Positions 1 to 12,000 of a stretch of 64,000 bases of DNA are shown piece by piece. Made by a program: the position numbers and the translations under genes. The DNA is taken from assembly GCF_024580735.1 (NCBI RefSeq), contig NZ_JANIJX010000012.1:44351-108350 (forward strand). Direction: 5' to 3'. The first letter of the stretch is position 1. Each line of letters starts with the position of its first letter. The notes beneath the pieces are model-generated. The model made no database searches, was not told the DNA's origin, and saw nothing but the letters and a program-made list of their open reading frames with translations. The stretch is from Brevibacterium moorei. Lineage in GTDB: Bacteria > Actinomycetota > Actinomycetes > Actinomycetales > Brevibacteriaceae.

Positions 1-3000
1 GGCAAAATCACGTTCAGTTTCGTAGCGCCTGTCCAGTTCCTGCATCGCAGCCTCGGCATGCAACGGAAGCCGACGGTAGGGGCCGTCGAGCCCCACGTCC
101 TGACGCGCAGCGGCCTCAGACCTCCGATATGCGTCCAGGCCGGTCAAAAAGCGGATGACTTCGGACGGAGCTCCGCCTGCAATCCGGCCTTCCAAGGGCG
201 ACCCCTGCTGTACCAACGGCAGAATCCTGTTGAGCACAGTGGCAACCTTCTTCTTCCTTCCCAGCCGACCACTGTTCTGCGCGGCTTCGAACTCCTGCTG
301 CAGTTGGACGGCATTCGCCATGGCCGCAGCAGGGCTCAGCTGCACGGCGAAGGCTGCCCACGTTTGGACGAATTGCCCCAAGTTCTGTCTTTGACGGTTT
401 GCAGTTTCAGTGCCGATCCGATGCTGCTGTAGCTGGTCCGGGAACACGCCACTACCGGTGTCAAGATCGCGCAACCATGCCGTGAAGGCCTCATTTTGAG
501 CACTATCGCAGGCCTGCAGGATCTGGAAGATCTCTGGCGGAATCTCATCGAATACGCCCAGTAGCTTCTTCACCGCGCCGAAGAAGCCCCGGAGCGCGTC
601 GGCGTCCTGTGCGGAAAAATCGGGTCCTACCAGCAACCAGTTGACGGACAAGCGTTCTCCCCGTGCCCGGGTGTACGCACGGTTCAGTTCTGTAAGCAGC
701 TGATTGATATGGTCCGAGGACGCAGCCAGGAGTTCGTCCGAGACATGTATCTGCTCAGCCTGCCAGTTCTGCTCAGCCGGCATAGCGCGTTCGAGGACTG
801 CGCAACGCTGATACGAGTTCCAGATGGAATCGGCGCCCGCAGCGGCACTGTGACCATCCCCGTGCACGCTGTGCGGATATTCGTCCAGATCGGTGATCAC
901 CCGCGCCAGCTTGGTACGCAACGCATCGAATACGGCACGATTGCTCTGGCCCTGTGCCCGAATCGCCGCTCGTAGCTGGGTCCGGACCTTGCCCACTGTT
1001 TGATCGATCCCGTGGGCGTTAAGCGTCAATGGCTTTAGGCCCACCTGGTCCAATCGATCCTCCACCACGGATAACGCAGCCTGTTTTTCCGCCACGAACA
1101 GGATGGTGCGATCGTGAGCCAGGCTGTTGGCGATGATGTTGGCGATCGTCTGCGACTTACCCGTTCCCGGAGGGCCCTCCAAAACGAAGCTCTCCCCTGC
1201 AGAGGCAGCCTTGACCGATTCCAACTGGCTGCCGTCGGCCGGCAAGGGCAAGAACGCTTCGGCTTCATCCTGCGGTTCTACGTGAACTTGCTGAGCCGAA
1301 GTCTGCATCAACTCACCGGAGTCGTAAATCAAATGCTTCACAACATCATTACCGGCAAGCTCCTGCCAGTGGTCGCCCACATCCCGCCACATGTCCAGAC
1401 TGGCGAATTTCACTAGAGCCAACTGTGCAATGCCCTCAACGGAGAACCCCAGCCCTTCCCCGATGAAACGCTGGCGCAGTTCTTGGAAGATCCGTGCCAC
1501 ATCGATCCCACTGTCATCGGTCGGTGGTTCCTCCAGCTGCGGAATCGTCATCCCGTATTCCTGCTTGAGCTTTTCGATCAATGCATAGTTCGCGTGTAAT
1601 TCGCTATTGGGTTCCACCCGCATGGAGTACGGCTTCGAGGGGCTGCCGGTGAGCTCCACCGGAAGCAGGAACAACGGACTCAAGGCTTCACTTCCACTGA
1701 CGGAGCTGGACTTCACCGGCCACCGGAGGAATCCGACGGCCAGGTACAGGGCATTGGAACCGCTCTCCTCCAACATCGCTTTGGCTTCGCGCCGCAGAGT
1801 ATTGAGCTTCGATAGCGCACCACCACGTGCCGATTTGACGAAGACTCGGCCTTCATCGTTGAACAGCGAGGTCAGGCGTGCATCCGAATACTGCACGGCC
1901 GATTCCACCCCTCGGACCGCGTCGATTTCCTCCACCACATTATCCGGAGTTAGTTCGACTCTCTGGTTGTCGGCTAACAGATCCTCCAGGATGGGCAAGT
2001 CCGCCTCTGGCAGAAGAATCCTCACTCCACGCCCTGCCGAAAGCTTCAGCAGCGGATTGCGCAGTGACAGATCGAGCAGTTCGGAACGCCACTTCTGAAC
2101 ACGCAGCGGGAGCTCGCCTCCGCCAAGCCTCATTCGTTCATCCACGTGCGTCTGTCCCGCGTCATCCGTGGCTGACTTCGCGCCGGATTTGCGTGCCCGC
2201 TCCAGTGGGTCCGCCTGGCGAGCACCGGTCGCAGGTTCGACGTACACCACCTGCTTGGTCCCGTCGGCTGAGGTCGACATCGTCGGTAGGGGCATGACGC
2301 GACGATGCGCGACGGAAACGCTCACAACATATTCGACAGAACTTCCGCCCTGCGCTGCTTGAGCTGCGGCCTTCACCGCTTCGTCGAAACCGACGTCATG
2401 TCCGGCGGTGGCCGCGGTAGTTTCCACTGGGATGAAGTATCCGCTACCGAACAGGTTGGTAATAGATCCGGTGTCGGTCATTGCAGAGGGTGTGTTCAAT
2501 TCCCTTAGCGAGAAGCCGACGAAGGCGTGGCCAGGAAGCACCACGATATAGGGTTGCAGGCCGGCTTCCTCAAGGGCCGCGGCAAATAGCACCGTGGTAT
2601 CCAGGCAAGTCCCGAAGCGTGTATCCAATACCGCGTCCGAAGTTCTGACCTTCTGCCCGGAGTCCTCGAAGGAGGCCGGTGGGGTTGCGTAGCGGATGTC
2701 CAAGCCCTTGATCGCGTCGTAGATCGCACGGGCCGTGTCGACCACGCGTTCCGCGTCCCGTTGATAACCTACCAACGAAGGGTCATCAGTCCGTTCCTGT
2801 AGAAGGTCGGCTGCTGCAGACAGTACCTTTGTTACGGCATGCGCGCGGGGCTGGACGAAGGCGGCAATCGTCTCGGGTATATTCAGCGGGCTCCATTGGT
2901 CGTGGGCCAGGAAACGAACGTCCACGGAACGCTTGGTAAAGGTGCCGTCCAGCTCAAATTCCAGGTCGATGATGTCCGGTGTCGCTTCGTCCAGGGCGAA

Positions 3001-3372
3001 GAAGGCCGATGTGTCGAGGCCCCATTTCAGTGCGCTCTGCGGGGCCCAGAAGTACTTGCCGGATTCGATCTGCAAGTCAGCGCCATGCCAGCCGGCCCCA
3101 TCGTCGAACCGGCCGGACCGCAGATGGGCGCGTAGACCGGTAATTGTGTGCGTAACCTTGGCAGCCGGATCCTCTACCGGATCCACTGCAATGCCCAGGC
3201 CCGCGAAGATGCCGATCCCATTGTGAACCAACGCGAAGTTCAGATCCTCCCGAAAGAAAAGTCCGACCTTCACATCTCCAAAGGGGTAGACCACCAGATT
3301 CAGCCCATGTGTGCCACCGGGCAACTCCGATACGAATCGTTCTACAGCGCGCTCAGTCAGCTCATCCAACAC
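1..3372 (-). CDS. DUF4011-family SF1 helicase with transglutaminase-like N-terminal domain (3' end outside window)
   Basis: An open frame runs from a GTG at 3372 through position 1 without a stop, so about 1124 residues are visible and the C-terminus lies off the left edge. An in-frame TAA at 3381-3379 limits the start to GTG 3372 or TTG 3369. Residues about 240-300 look like a transglutaminase/papain-type domain: GTCLDTT with Cys256, then GHAFVGF with His282. Near residue 426 is the DUF4011 signature WRSELLDLSLRNPLL. The SF1 P-loop GPPGTGKSQ (Lys739) follows. Such proteins are large SF1 helicases often found in defence islands; the conserved C-terminal helicase motifs should lie beyond the window. 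It is the last visible gene of the minus-strand defence operon, 152 bp after the UvrD gene. Its biochemical role is not established here. Confidence 0.85.
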   Translation of the reverse strand, partial: MLDELTERAVERFVSELPGGTHGLNLVVYPFGDVKVGLFFREDLNFALVHNGIGIFAGLGIAVDPVEDPAAKVTHTITGLRAHLRSGRFDDGAGWHGADLQIESGKYFWAPQSALKWGLDTSAFFALDEATPDIIDLEFELDGTFTKRSVDVRFLAHDQWSPLNIPETIAAFVQPRAHAVTKVLSAAADLLQERTDDPSLVGYQRDAERVVDTARAIYDAIKGLDIRYATPPASFEDSGQKVRTSDAVLDTRFGTCLDTTVLFAAALEEAGLQPYIVVLPGHAFVGFSLRELNTPSAMTDTGSITNLFGSGYFIPVETTAATAGHDVGFDEAVKAAAQAAQGGSSVEYVVSVSVAHRRVMPLPTMSTSADGTKQVVYVEPATGARQADPLERARKSGAKSATDDAGQTHVDERMRLGGGELPLRVQKWRSELLDLSLRNPLLKLSAGRGVRILLPEADLPILEDLLADNQRVELTPDNVVEEIDAVRGVESAVQYSDARLTSLFNDEGRVFVKSARGGALSKLNTLRREAKAMLEESGSNALYLAVGFLRWPVKSSSVSGSEALSPLFLLPVELTGSPSKPYSMRVEPNSELHANYALIEKLKQEYGMTIPQLEEPPTDDSGIDVARIFQELRQRFIGEGLGFSVEGIAQLALVKFASLDMWRDVGDHWQELAGNDVVKHLIYDSGELMQTSAQQVHVEPQDEAEAFLPLPADGSQLESVKAASAGESFVLEGPPGTGKSQTIANIIANSLAHDRTILFVAEKQAALSVVEDRLDQVGLKPLTLNAHGIDQTVGKVRTQLRAAIRAQGQSNRAVFDALRTKLARVITDLDEYPHSVHGDGHSAAAGADSIWNSYQRCAVLERAMPAEQNWQAEQIHVSDELLAASSDHINQLLTELNRAYTRARGERLSVNWLLVGPDFSAQDADALRGFFGAVKKLLGVFDEIPPEIFQILQACDSAQNEAFTAWLRDLDTGSGVFPDQLQQHRIGTETANRQRQNLGQFVQTWAAFAVQLSPAAAMANAVQLQQEFEAAQNSGRLGRKKKVATVLNRILPLVQQGSPLEGRIAGGAPSEVIRFLTGLDAYRRSEAAARQDVGLDGPYRRLPLHAEAAMQELDRRYETERDFA

Positions 3373-3524
3373 TCTCGGTTACCCCGCCCATCGTACCCAC
3401 GACCTGACTGCCACCCCAGACAGCCCGAAGGCCCCAGAATGGCATCAGGTCCATTGTGAGCAAACTTACCAGCAGGCGGTGACACCGCCAGATTCAGGAA
3501 CGAATTGGTGAGATAGGGACGCTC

Positions 3525-6056
3525 CTACCCCAACAACCCACTCTTCTCCCCCGTATACGTCACCATCAGCTCGTCTCGGGCACGCGTTGCAGCCACATAC
3601 AGCAATGACCGTTCCTGTAGGAGCTTGTCCGCTCGCATTTCCTCCGGGGCCCCTTCTACGGCCCACGTCGGCGGCATGGAGTCCTTACCCACGTGCATGA
3701 TCACCACGTTGCGGAACTCCGTGCCCTTGGACCGGTGCATTGTCATCACTACCGGCTTGCCCCGTGGCACGCCGTCCTTAGACACCTGGGCCACGGGTAT
3801 GCCCAGCTCGGCCAGGCGCCGAGTCACCTCATTGACGTCCTTGTTGTTGCGCACCAGGATCGCGTTCTCCTCGGGTCGGAGGGAATCGTTCCCCTCGCTT
3901 TGGGCAAGCCACCTGTCCAGCACTTTGGCAACTGCGGCGAACTCCTCATCGCGATTCGCAAACCCCACGATGCTCGGTTCGACTCCAGCCCGTAGCGACC
4001 TGTAACCGGACTTCGACGTGGTCTTTTCCTCGACGTCCGTGTATGCCCCACCAGACAAGATCCGTAGGCCCAGACGCAGAATCGCCTCCGTCGTTCGGTA
4101 GTTCAACGACAGCGTTCGAGACCGACCCACGATGTTGATACCGAAGTGCGACAGCACGACCTTGGCCCCGTAGATCCTCTGGTGGGCATCTTCTGCAATG
4201 AACATGTCATCGCGGCCGCCACGCACCAGCGACCGAAGGAACGTCCAATGTCCGGGATTGAGGTCCTGTCCTTCATCTACCAGGACATGGTCAGCCCTAT
4301 AAGCCAGCCGTCGCTCGTCCTCGGACCTGCCGGGCAGGTCGATGTTCGCGGCGTGCTGTTCTAACACCAGAGCTGCCAGATGGCGGGATTCTTCCCAGCT
4401 CACGGTGCCATCGACCTGTTCACGCGTCCGGTAAGCCTCGAACACCTGCCACACCGCTGTGCGCTGCTGCCGGCTCATCCGCACACTGCGATTAACCCGG
4501 CGCACCTTCTTGTATCCCGCCGCATCCACGATCCGTGCGGGCAGAACCACCTGTTCGTATTCCTCTTGTAAGAACTGCGCACTCCGGGCCCGCTCGGGGA
4601 GTTCCGCCGTCGCGGCATCCAACACGTCCTGCCAGACTCTGTCGTTTGTTCGCTTGAGCACTGTGGTACGCGAGCGCCCCAGCAGTGCCGCGCTGGCAGC
4701 GGCCAGCACACCGTTCTGGGCCCCATGCAGCACCTGGTACACCAGCTTGTCCAGACCCGCGACGTGTAACCCCTCATCGCCCAGTCTGTCGGCTCGGCCG
4801 ACGTGCGGATCCAGGATGGCGACCTGCTCGTCGAGTTGATCTGCCAGGTTGGCTGTGTAGGTGGTCAGCACGACGCGTGGCCGGGTGCCGGCTGCCTGGT
4901 CGGCATCCGTGGCTCCGGCTGCCTTCTGCTTGGCCAATCGGACCGCACGATGTACTAGGACGATGGTCTTACCGGTGCCCGCTCCGCCTGTCAGCCGGAA
5001 CGGCCCGTTGTATCCGCTCTGGGCGTACCGTCGTTGTTCCGGGTGCAGGAACACGCGCCAGGCTGCGAAATCGCCGTCTTCGACGACGGCTTTGAGCTCC
5101 TCCTCCCCCTTGATTGCGGCGAAGCTCAGCTGGGCGGCCGGAGTCCGCAGACCCGCTGCCAGGGCATCGTCCTCGGACACACTTCCACCGACGGCCGAGG
5201 CCACAGCGGCTCCCCCGGTTTCCTCACCACGGGCAGGTTCCGGCCGGGTCTCTGTTCCGGGCTGTCCAGCGACATTGGCCTCAGCCACCACGGGTGTGCC
5301 CACATGTTCGGGCTCGGCGCCTTTGAGTTTGTCTTGCAGTTCGGCAAGGGTCGTGCCCGATGCCAGGTCCAGCAATGCGTCTACCTGCCATTCGGGGATC
5401 TCGGGGATCCGTTCGAATGCGGTGAGCAGCTCGTCCACGCTTGTGCAGCCCCGGGCGATTCCAACTGCTCGGGGACTGATTCCCAACACCCCGGTGAGCT
5501 GGGTGTCGTCCACCCGCCCCAGGGTTTCCGCCAGTGGTTTGTCACCGAAGACCGGGTCCGCGGGAGTCGCCGGCTTGGTTGCACCGCTGTCGGAACCGCT
5601 ACTGTCCAGGCCTACCAGCTTGGCTGCCTGGTCGTATGCCTCCTGTTGTTTGGCCCAGTCACTGTCCTGCCAGGCACCAGCCGCGCCCGGTCCACCGGAC
5701 GCACCGGCTCCGGGACCCGCGGCGGACTCCACGTATTCGACCTCGGTTACACCGTTGACCGGGTTAACCGTCAACTTGACCTTGCGAGCGATGTCGATAA
5801 CGTCGTCATGGGGATAGACCCCATAGACCACCCAGATGGTTCCCTGTTGGCTGTCGATGCGAAACAAGGCCGCCCGATAGAAGTCATCCACCCGACCGGT
5901 CCGGAAGCGTTTGTCCGCCGAATTGTTGATCGGTTCGACATGCAATCCGGGAACCGAATCGTCATCATCGAGCTTCATGAGGAAGTCCATCATCTTGGAC
6001 TTCACCGATTTCTCCAGCTTGAGCTTACGGTAGTTGCTGCTCATCGTGAGACTCAT
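3525..6056 (-). CDS. UvrD/Rep-family SF1 helicase with RelE-like N-terminal domain
   Basis: 843 residues. The SF1A motifs are clear: Walker A GGAGTGKT near residue 356, motif II DEGQD near 592, an LNYRT motif, MHRSKGTEF and YVAATRARDEL near the C-terminus. It is therefore a likely ATP-driven 3'-5' DNA translocase. The first about 110 residues (GLHVEPI, RVDDFYRA, an HDD-like stretch) resemble the RelE/ParE-like domain often fused to this helicase subgroup. Residues about 190-240 form a helical, helix-hairpin-helix-like segment. The start overlaps the stop of the upstream 2311-residue helicase gene by 4 bp, so the two are translationally coupled in the defence operon. UvrD-like helicases are not part of classical DISARM. 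The family call is firm; the N-terminal RelE-like assignment is tentative. Confidence 0.88.
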   Translation of the reverse strand: MSLTMSSNYRKLKLEKSVKSKMMDFLMKLDDDDSVPGLHVEPINNSADKRFRTGRVDDFYRAALFRIDSQQGTIWVVYGVYPHDDVIDIARKVKLTVNPVNGVTEVEYVESAAGPGAGASGGPGAAGAWQDSDWAKQQEAYDQAAKLVGLDSSGSDSGATKPATPADPVFGDKPLAETLGRVDDTQLTGVLGISPRAVGIARGCTSVDELLTAFERIPEIPEWQVDALLDLASGTTLAELQDKLKGAEPEHVGTPVVAEANVAGQPGTETRPEPARGEETGGAAVASAVGGSVSEDDALAAGLRTPAAQLSFAAIKGEEELKAVVEDGDFAAWRVFLHPEQRRYAQSGYNGPFRLTGGAGTGKTIVLVHRAVRLAKQKAAGATDADQAAGTRPRVVLTTYTANLADQLDEQVAILDPHVGRADRLGDEGLHVAGLDKLVYQVLHGAQNGVLAAASAALLGRSRTTVLKRTNDRVWQDVLDAATAELPERARSAQFLQEEYEQVVLPARIVDAAGYKKVRRVNRSVRMSRQQRTAVWQVFEAYRTREQVDGTVSWEESRHLAALVLEQHAANIDLPGRSEDERRLAYRADHVLVDEGQDLNPGHWTFLRSLVRGGRDDMFIAEDAHQRIYGAKVVLSHFGINIVGRSRTLSLNYRTTEAILRLGLRILSGGAYTDVEEKTTSKSGYRSLRAGVEPSIVGFANRDEEFAAVAKVLDRWLAQSEGNDSLRPEENAILVRNNKDVNEVTRRLAELGIPVAQVSKDGVPRGKPVVMTMHRSKGTEFRNVVIMHVGKDSMPPTWAVEGAPEEMRADKLLQERSLLYVAATRARDELMVTYTGEKSGLLG

Positions 6057-9000
6057 GCTGTTCCTCCTGCGGCGGTGCCCATCAACGCTTCTTTCACCTT
6101 ATCGGCTTGGGCGGACACAACTGTCCACCCTTCCGCCTGCAGGTCTTCAGCGTCACCGTCTTCCGGGTCCAGCAGCACCACGATGTTGGCCTGCGGCCAG
6201 CTCAAGTCCATGGGCACACCATTCTCCGATTCCTCGCCCACGTCCGGTACGGCGGTCACACCCGCGGCGTGCAGCTGCAGCACGAACTCCTTTTCCGCGG
6301 GTTCCAGTTCTCCGGATTCCAGCAGGGTCTTCCAATCGCCAGAAAGCTGTGCAGTGTCGACTTCAACCCCGATATCAGCCTGGGGCTCCACGAAGTCCAG
6401 ACCTCCAACACTCTCCGAAGCCACATCACCGATCGTGACGGGCAATTCGGCCAGCAGCTGTTGGACCGAGGCCACGGTCGTGTGGTGCGGCACCTGGCGG
6501 TAGCTGCACAGGTTCGAAAGGTACAGCCATTCGGCCCATGCCGTGGCGAACTGTGGGTCGTCCAGGGCCGAGTCACGGTCATCCAAGACCACTGCAACGT
6601 CGATCCCCGCGCCGTTGACAATTTCCACCAGGACAGTGAGCGGACCGCGCGTGCACAGTACCCCGCCTCGAACCGGATTCCCGTTCGCATCCACCGGAGC
6701 CGTCATGGGATCCAACGCCGAGGTCCCCGTTACCTGTCCCAGAACAACCTGGGCCAGATCCGCTTGCCCAGCCGGCCCTGCCGATTTGGGCGGCAAGACA
6801 ACAGGGCGCGCTCCCAACACCGGGTTGTTGAAGTTGAAGAAGAACATCGGCATTCCGTTGGCCGCATAGCGCAGAGCCTGTGGGACTTCTTGGGCGTCGC
6901 GGCTGGCAGACTGCACCAGGTTGACCAGCAGGTCGATCGGATTGTGCAGATAGGACTCGGATTGTCCAGTCCATCCGTATCGTGCCTGGTTGAGGATGCG
7001 TGCAACGATCTGCTGATCAAACCAGACGGGCAAACCACCAGTTTCCAGACCTCCGAGCGCCGCTCCAGAACTGCTGCTGGCTCCCATGCCGGCCTGAGCC
7101 GCCAGTTCTTCCTCCGCCTGGCGCACCTCTGCCGCGGTCAGGGATACGACCGCATATCCTTTGGCCCGCAGGCTCTGTCGCTTCCGTGCGTCGTCGGCCA
7201 CGTTGTTGTGCGCGTGGGACGCGTGGTAGGCGAAGCCGTCGGTGAAGATTGCCACCGGCGGAATGCTGGGCAGCTGGCTGCGCAGCACGAAGTCGGGCCT
7301 GACCTGCCCGTCCACGGTCTCTTGTTCGCGCAGGCTCCAGCGGATGCCGGAGCCAGGCTGTTGGATCGTCCACTCGACACCGGTAGGGCCGGGGCGTTCC
7401 TGCACGTCCAGGCCGGCCAGGTCGAAGCGGGTGCGCAGAACTTTCCGGAAGCTCTTCTCCAGGTAGGAGTCCGGGTCCGCCGGCTTTGGCGCTTCAGTCG
7501 TAACGGACCACAGCAGCGGGTTCTCATCAGAATCTGCTCCGGGGGCTCCGGTACCGGGCTGACCTGATCCGGGCTGGGCCGCATCTACGGCGTCCAAATC
7601 CACGCCCCGTCCTGCCTTCAGGATTTTCGTCAGCAGGGATTCTGCGGACGCCCGGCTGACCTTTCCTGTATCGCCATAGGTCGCATACGGCAACAGACAG
7701 TCGCCGCAGGCCCACATCCCCTCGTTCTGACAGTGACAGGACCGCACGACCCGCCGCGCTTCGTCCAGGATGCCCCAAACGGTCTCCGGCCGGCTCAAGT
7801 CCGCCAGGTAGCCGGTACCGCCTGGCACGGTGTCGTGCAGCAGCAGGGCATCGGCCACACCAGTGGCCGTGCCCCCGGACTGGATGGGTTCTCGTGCCAA
7901 CATCACGTCGATGTGGTCGGGGTCCCCACCCAGGTGTTTCGACAGGCCCAAGCGGATGGCCGCGACCAGGCTGGGTAGGGCCGCTTGGTCGCCCACCAGC
8001 AGTTCCTCCGGCAGGCGCACCAACGATCCCTGCGTGCGCAGCCGATGGGTGAGCACGACCTGCACATTGTGCTCCTCATATGCTTTGCGGTGCTTGCACC
8101 ACGGACGGTGGTCCAAGGAGCTGTTCCCGTTGGTCTGGCTGTCCTGTTTACCGCAGCTCTCACAGATAACGAACCCAGGGCTTTTGAGGGCCTGACCGCC
8201 GGTGAGCACTTCGCGTCCGGACATACGGGGACCGAAGTTCACACTGGTGATGGTGACGTTCTTCAGATAGGCCACCCCGAAGTTGTAACCGTCCACGTAC
8301 CAGCGTTCGGCCACCTGGTCCAGGTCCACATCGGCCAGGGACTGCACGGTGAAGGACCGTTGTCTGCGCTCATCGTCGCTATCGGTGATGGAGGCCTCAT
8401 CACGGTTGACCATGGCGGACACCCGCCGCAGGCGCACCGCCGCCAGATGCTGGCCGACATCGGCGATCGATTTGTCCTGGCAGCGCGGACACACGGCCGG
8501 GGCGGTGTCGTCGCCGCGCAGTTCCACGGTGTATCCGCATTGGCCGCAGAGGGCCAGGGTGTACTGATCCTGGTTGTCTGGTCCCCGGTCCAGCGCATCG
8601 ATTCTGATCTGCATACCGCGGCCGTAGAACGTGGAGCCCAGGGCGAAATCGCGCAACGCCAGTCGGGCACCGCGATTGAAGCTCACCTGTTGGTTCCGGT
8701 ATTCCTGCATTTCCTGATCGCGCCAGCGCGTGTCCACACTGAGTTCTGCGGTGTCGTCCAACAGCGTGTAGTTGGGCAGTAGCTGTGCAGATTCCAGCGC
8801 GGATATCCAGTATTCGTCGCGTGCGTCCGCCAACGCCCGGGTGGTCGCCCCATGCGCGGCTTTCGCCTCCTGCAGTTCGCGGCGCGCCTCGTCCGAGGCC
8901 TTCTCCGGGTCCTTGCCCACCGCCACCAGAAGATCCGGCAGGGCCTGGTCGATTGCGGCAAGCCGGTGCTGCAGGGACTCCAGCTGCCGATTGAAAGCAC

Positions 9001-12000
9001 CGTGCGCCTCCCACACCATCTGCTGCAGCCCACTCTGTCCATCGGCCGCACCATCATGTGTGGGTACTGCCCAGGCCCGCAGCTCGTCGCCGGCCAAGTG
9101 CAGGCTATCGCCGAAAGTACCCAGGAATTCGTTCAGAAGTTCCCGACTGTGGGCATCGTTCAGTTCCAACACTCGGTTGAGGAATGCGGACTGGCCGGGG
9201 TCCCCGGTGAACACGCCGCTGGCATTGCGCGGCCACGGTGTGTCTGCCGTCTGGGTGTCAGCCAGCTTGTCGATAAGGAACGCGATGTACTGGCGCTTGA
9301 TCATCTCCACCGCGTCCAGGTAGGTGGCCGGAGGCCTGACCGCGCCGTTGATCATGGTCAGTGGGTTCTTCACCACGGGCAAGTCTTTGCCGCGGCCTTC
9401 AACGAACGCCAGGCTGAGAGCATTACCTGTCAAGCGTCCCGCGCGTCCCACTCGTTGAACGTAGCTGGCCATGGTCTTGGGCAGGGAAGCAAGCATGATG
9501 GCGGATAGGTCGCCGATGTCGATGCCCATTTCCAGAGTGGGTGTCGCCACTAGGACATTCGGGGCCGAAGGATTGCCCTGGTCATTCTTGAACCCATCCT
9601 CATAGGCTTTCCGAACCCGGGACTCCAAAATACTCGAATGCTCCCGAGCAACAATCCGGTGCATTTCCGAACTGGTGTAGAGCTTGCGATAGAAGTTCGG
9701 TTCGATGGTCCCGCGTGCCAGAGTGCCGGTACATCCGGACAACAGGCAGGGGGTTCCCTCCAGCTGATCCAGTGCATCGCTGGCCAGTGGGAATTCCGCC
9801 TGGCACAGCCCACACACCAACTGTGGGGTTGGGCCCTCGTCACCTATGCTGCCGGCGGCAGCTGCATCGTAGGACTTTTCCAGATTCACATTGGTCGCGT
9901 CCAAACCATAGACCTTGGCGGTGGAATCGTTCTTCGTGGGGAATTCGCGGATCAGGTCGCGCTGCGCCATTTTCTGCAGCAGCAGTTTGACCGCTCCTGC
10001 CGACTGTTGACGGCCCAGGCCGAAGAGTCTGCGGGTGTAGTCGGCATACCAGCCCTGCGGGGATTCGACCGGATCGAAGAGTGATTCGGACTTGCCGCGC
10101 TTACGGCGCTGTGCGGAGCCGGTGATCGCGAAGGCTGGGCCGTTGCGGGTGCCAGGAAATGCGGGCATGCCCTGGTCGCGCTTGCGCTTGCCCCAGATCC
10201 AAATCCGGAAGCCGCCGTCGGCGATGTATGCGTCCAGCCAGGGGTGGTAGATCGCGCCCTGAGTGCGCAGGCGTTCGGCCACGCCGCGTACCCAAGCGGT
10301 CTGTAGTCGGCTGGGGTGAGCGTCATCGGGACCGTTCAGCGCCAGTTCGCCATATTTCTCCCCGGATTCGGCCAGAACCCCGCTAGCCAATTCCTGCAGT
10401 TCGTCCGGATTTGGCAGTAGGACTTCTGCGGCAATGGTCCCCGTCCTGCTCAGGGTGCGACCGTAGCGGGAGTCGAGGCCGAATTCCAAGGCGGTGTCGA
10501 AGGCCAGACGCTTGGCAACCTTCTTGCGAGCATCGGCATTGCGTTTCCCCGGCTGTTCCCACCAGGCCTGCACGTCGGAGAAACGATCCGTCTTGGAGAA
10601 TTCCGGAGGCAACACGCGGTAACGGCGTTCTGGGTCGTCCCCGGCCTGGGTGAGAATGCGGTCGGCCACCAGGTCCAGGCTGCCGCCATCGCCTACAGCA
10701 TGTGCGATGATATTACGCCTGGTCAACACGTGGGAACGGGACTCGACGAAGCCCGCACGGTGGGCGGCGTCCTGCACGGAGTCGGTGAAGACCAGGGACT
10801 TCTTCTCTGCCGGGGTCAGTGTCTGGTCACCGAACAGGGTGGACAGAGTCACTGACAATAGGGTGGCGACGGCGGCACCCAGGAAGCGGATGGAGTCGCG
10901 TTCGCCGCAGGCCGGGCAGTAATCATCCACGGATTTCTGGTCGGAGTCGGTGCTGGCGCGACCTCCTTCCCAGACCAGCACAGGTTCGATCTTGCCTGCT
11001 TCCAGGTCCTTCTTCACCTGTTCCGTGACGGAAGCCCCGAACACCCCTGCGGCATCGATCAGTTCGCGATCGACCACGTGGAAGCCAGCCAGGTTGGCAT
11101 GCAGAGAGTCTTCGTCACCGGCGGATTGCAGATAGCGGTCTGCCTCAGTACCGGCGGCGATGAGTGCACGGAAATGTGGGTTCTTATTAGCCTTTTCGCG
11201 GCGGATGTCTTTGTCCTGGGTCTGAGCTACCAGCCCTTGGCCCACGGGGCCGGCAGTAACGCCCCAACCGGAACGGCCGCAGTTGCGACAGTAGATGGCT
11301 GGAAAATGCGACCAGGATTCCAGTTGTTCATTCCCGTCTGCAGACTGGGCGGCCAGGCCATCCAAGCTGTCCACCACTGCTTGACCATCATCGGTCCAGC
11401 TGAACTCATTGCCCATGCCGCCGGCGCTGCGGTCGATCCGGCTGACTGCCCGGATCCACATATGTACGTCCACGGTAGGTGCGGCCAGGCCTTGACCTGC
11501 ACGGATCACGCTGAGGGCTGCCACCAGGTGGCCCAGATAAGCAGACGCGGTGGCCACCGTGCGTTCAGGGCTCTTTCCCGTATCCCGAGCGCCCAGTAGT
11601 TCACGAGCCAAGTCGTCCTGGGACCTGGCCTGGTATGTAGCCGCGAGTAGGTCTTTGATGAACGGATGCTGTTTGATCAGTGCCAGCTGTGTGGACGTGT
11701 CGGCGCCGATAGTGTCAGCAATGATCTGCCACTTGGCGTGGAGTTCGCGGACCGCAGGGCTCTGTTGACCGTCGTCAGTGCGCAGCCTGGTACCCGCGGG
11801 CAAGGGAAAGTCAATGGAGTAAACAGTGGCCAGTGCTCGCAGAGCAAGGGATTCCGGCGTCAGGCCGGTTACCTCACCGGAATCCAGCCATGTTTTCGCG
11901 GCCCGCAGGTCGAAGGCGTTCTGATCGCCAAGGTCGATAGGCTGCAGTCTGCTTTGTTCAACCGTGAGCTCTGCACCCGGTAGGTCAGACCATTCATCCA

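Noticed and set aside
5034..7567. Two long plus-strand frames (5034-6503 and 6107-7567) opposite the helicase genes
   Set aside because: They mirror high-GC coding sequence, show no family motif, have no ribosome binding site, and the minus-strand genes carry clear helicase motifs.
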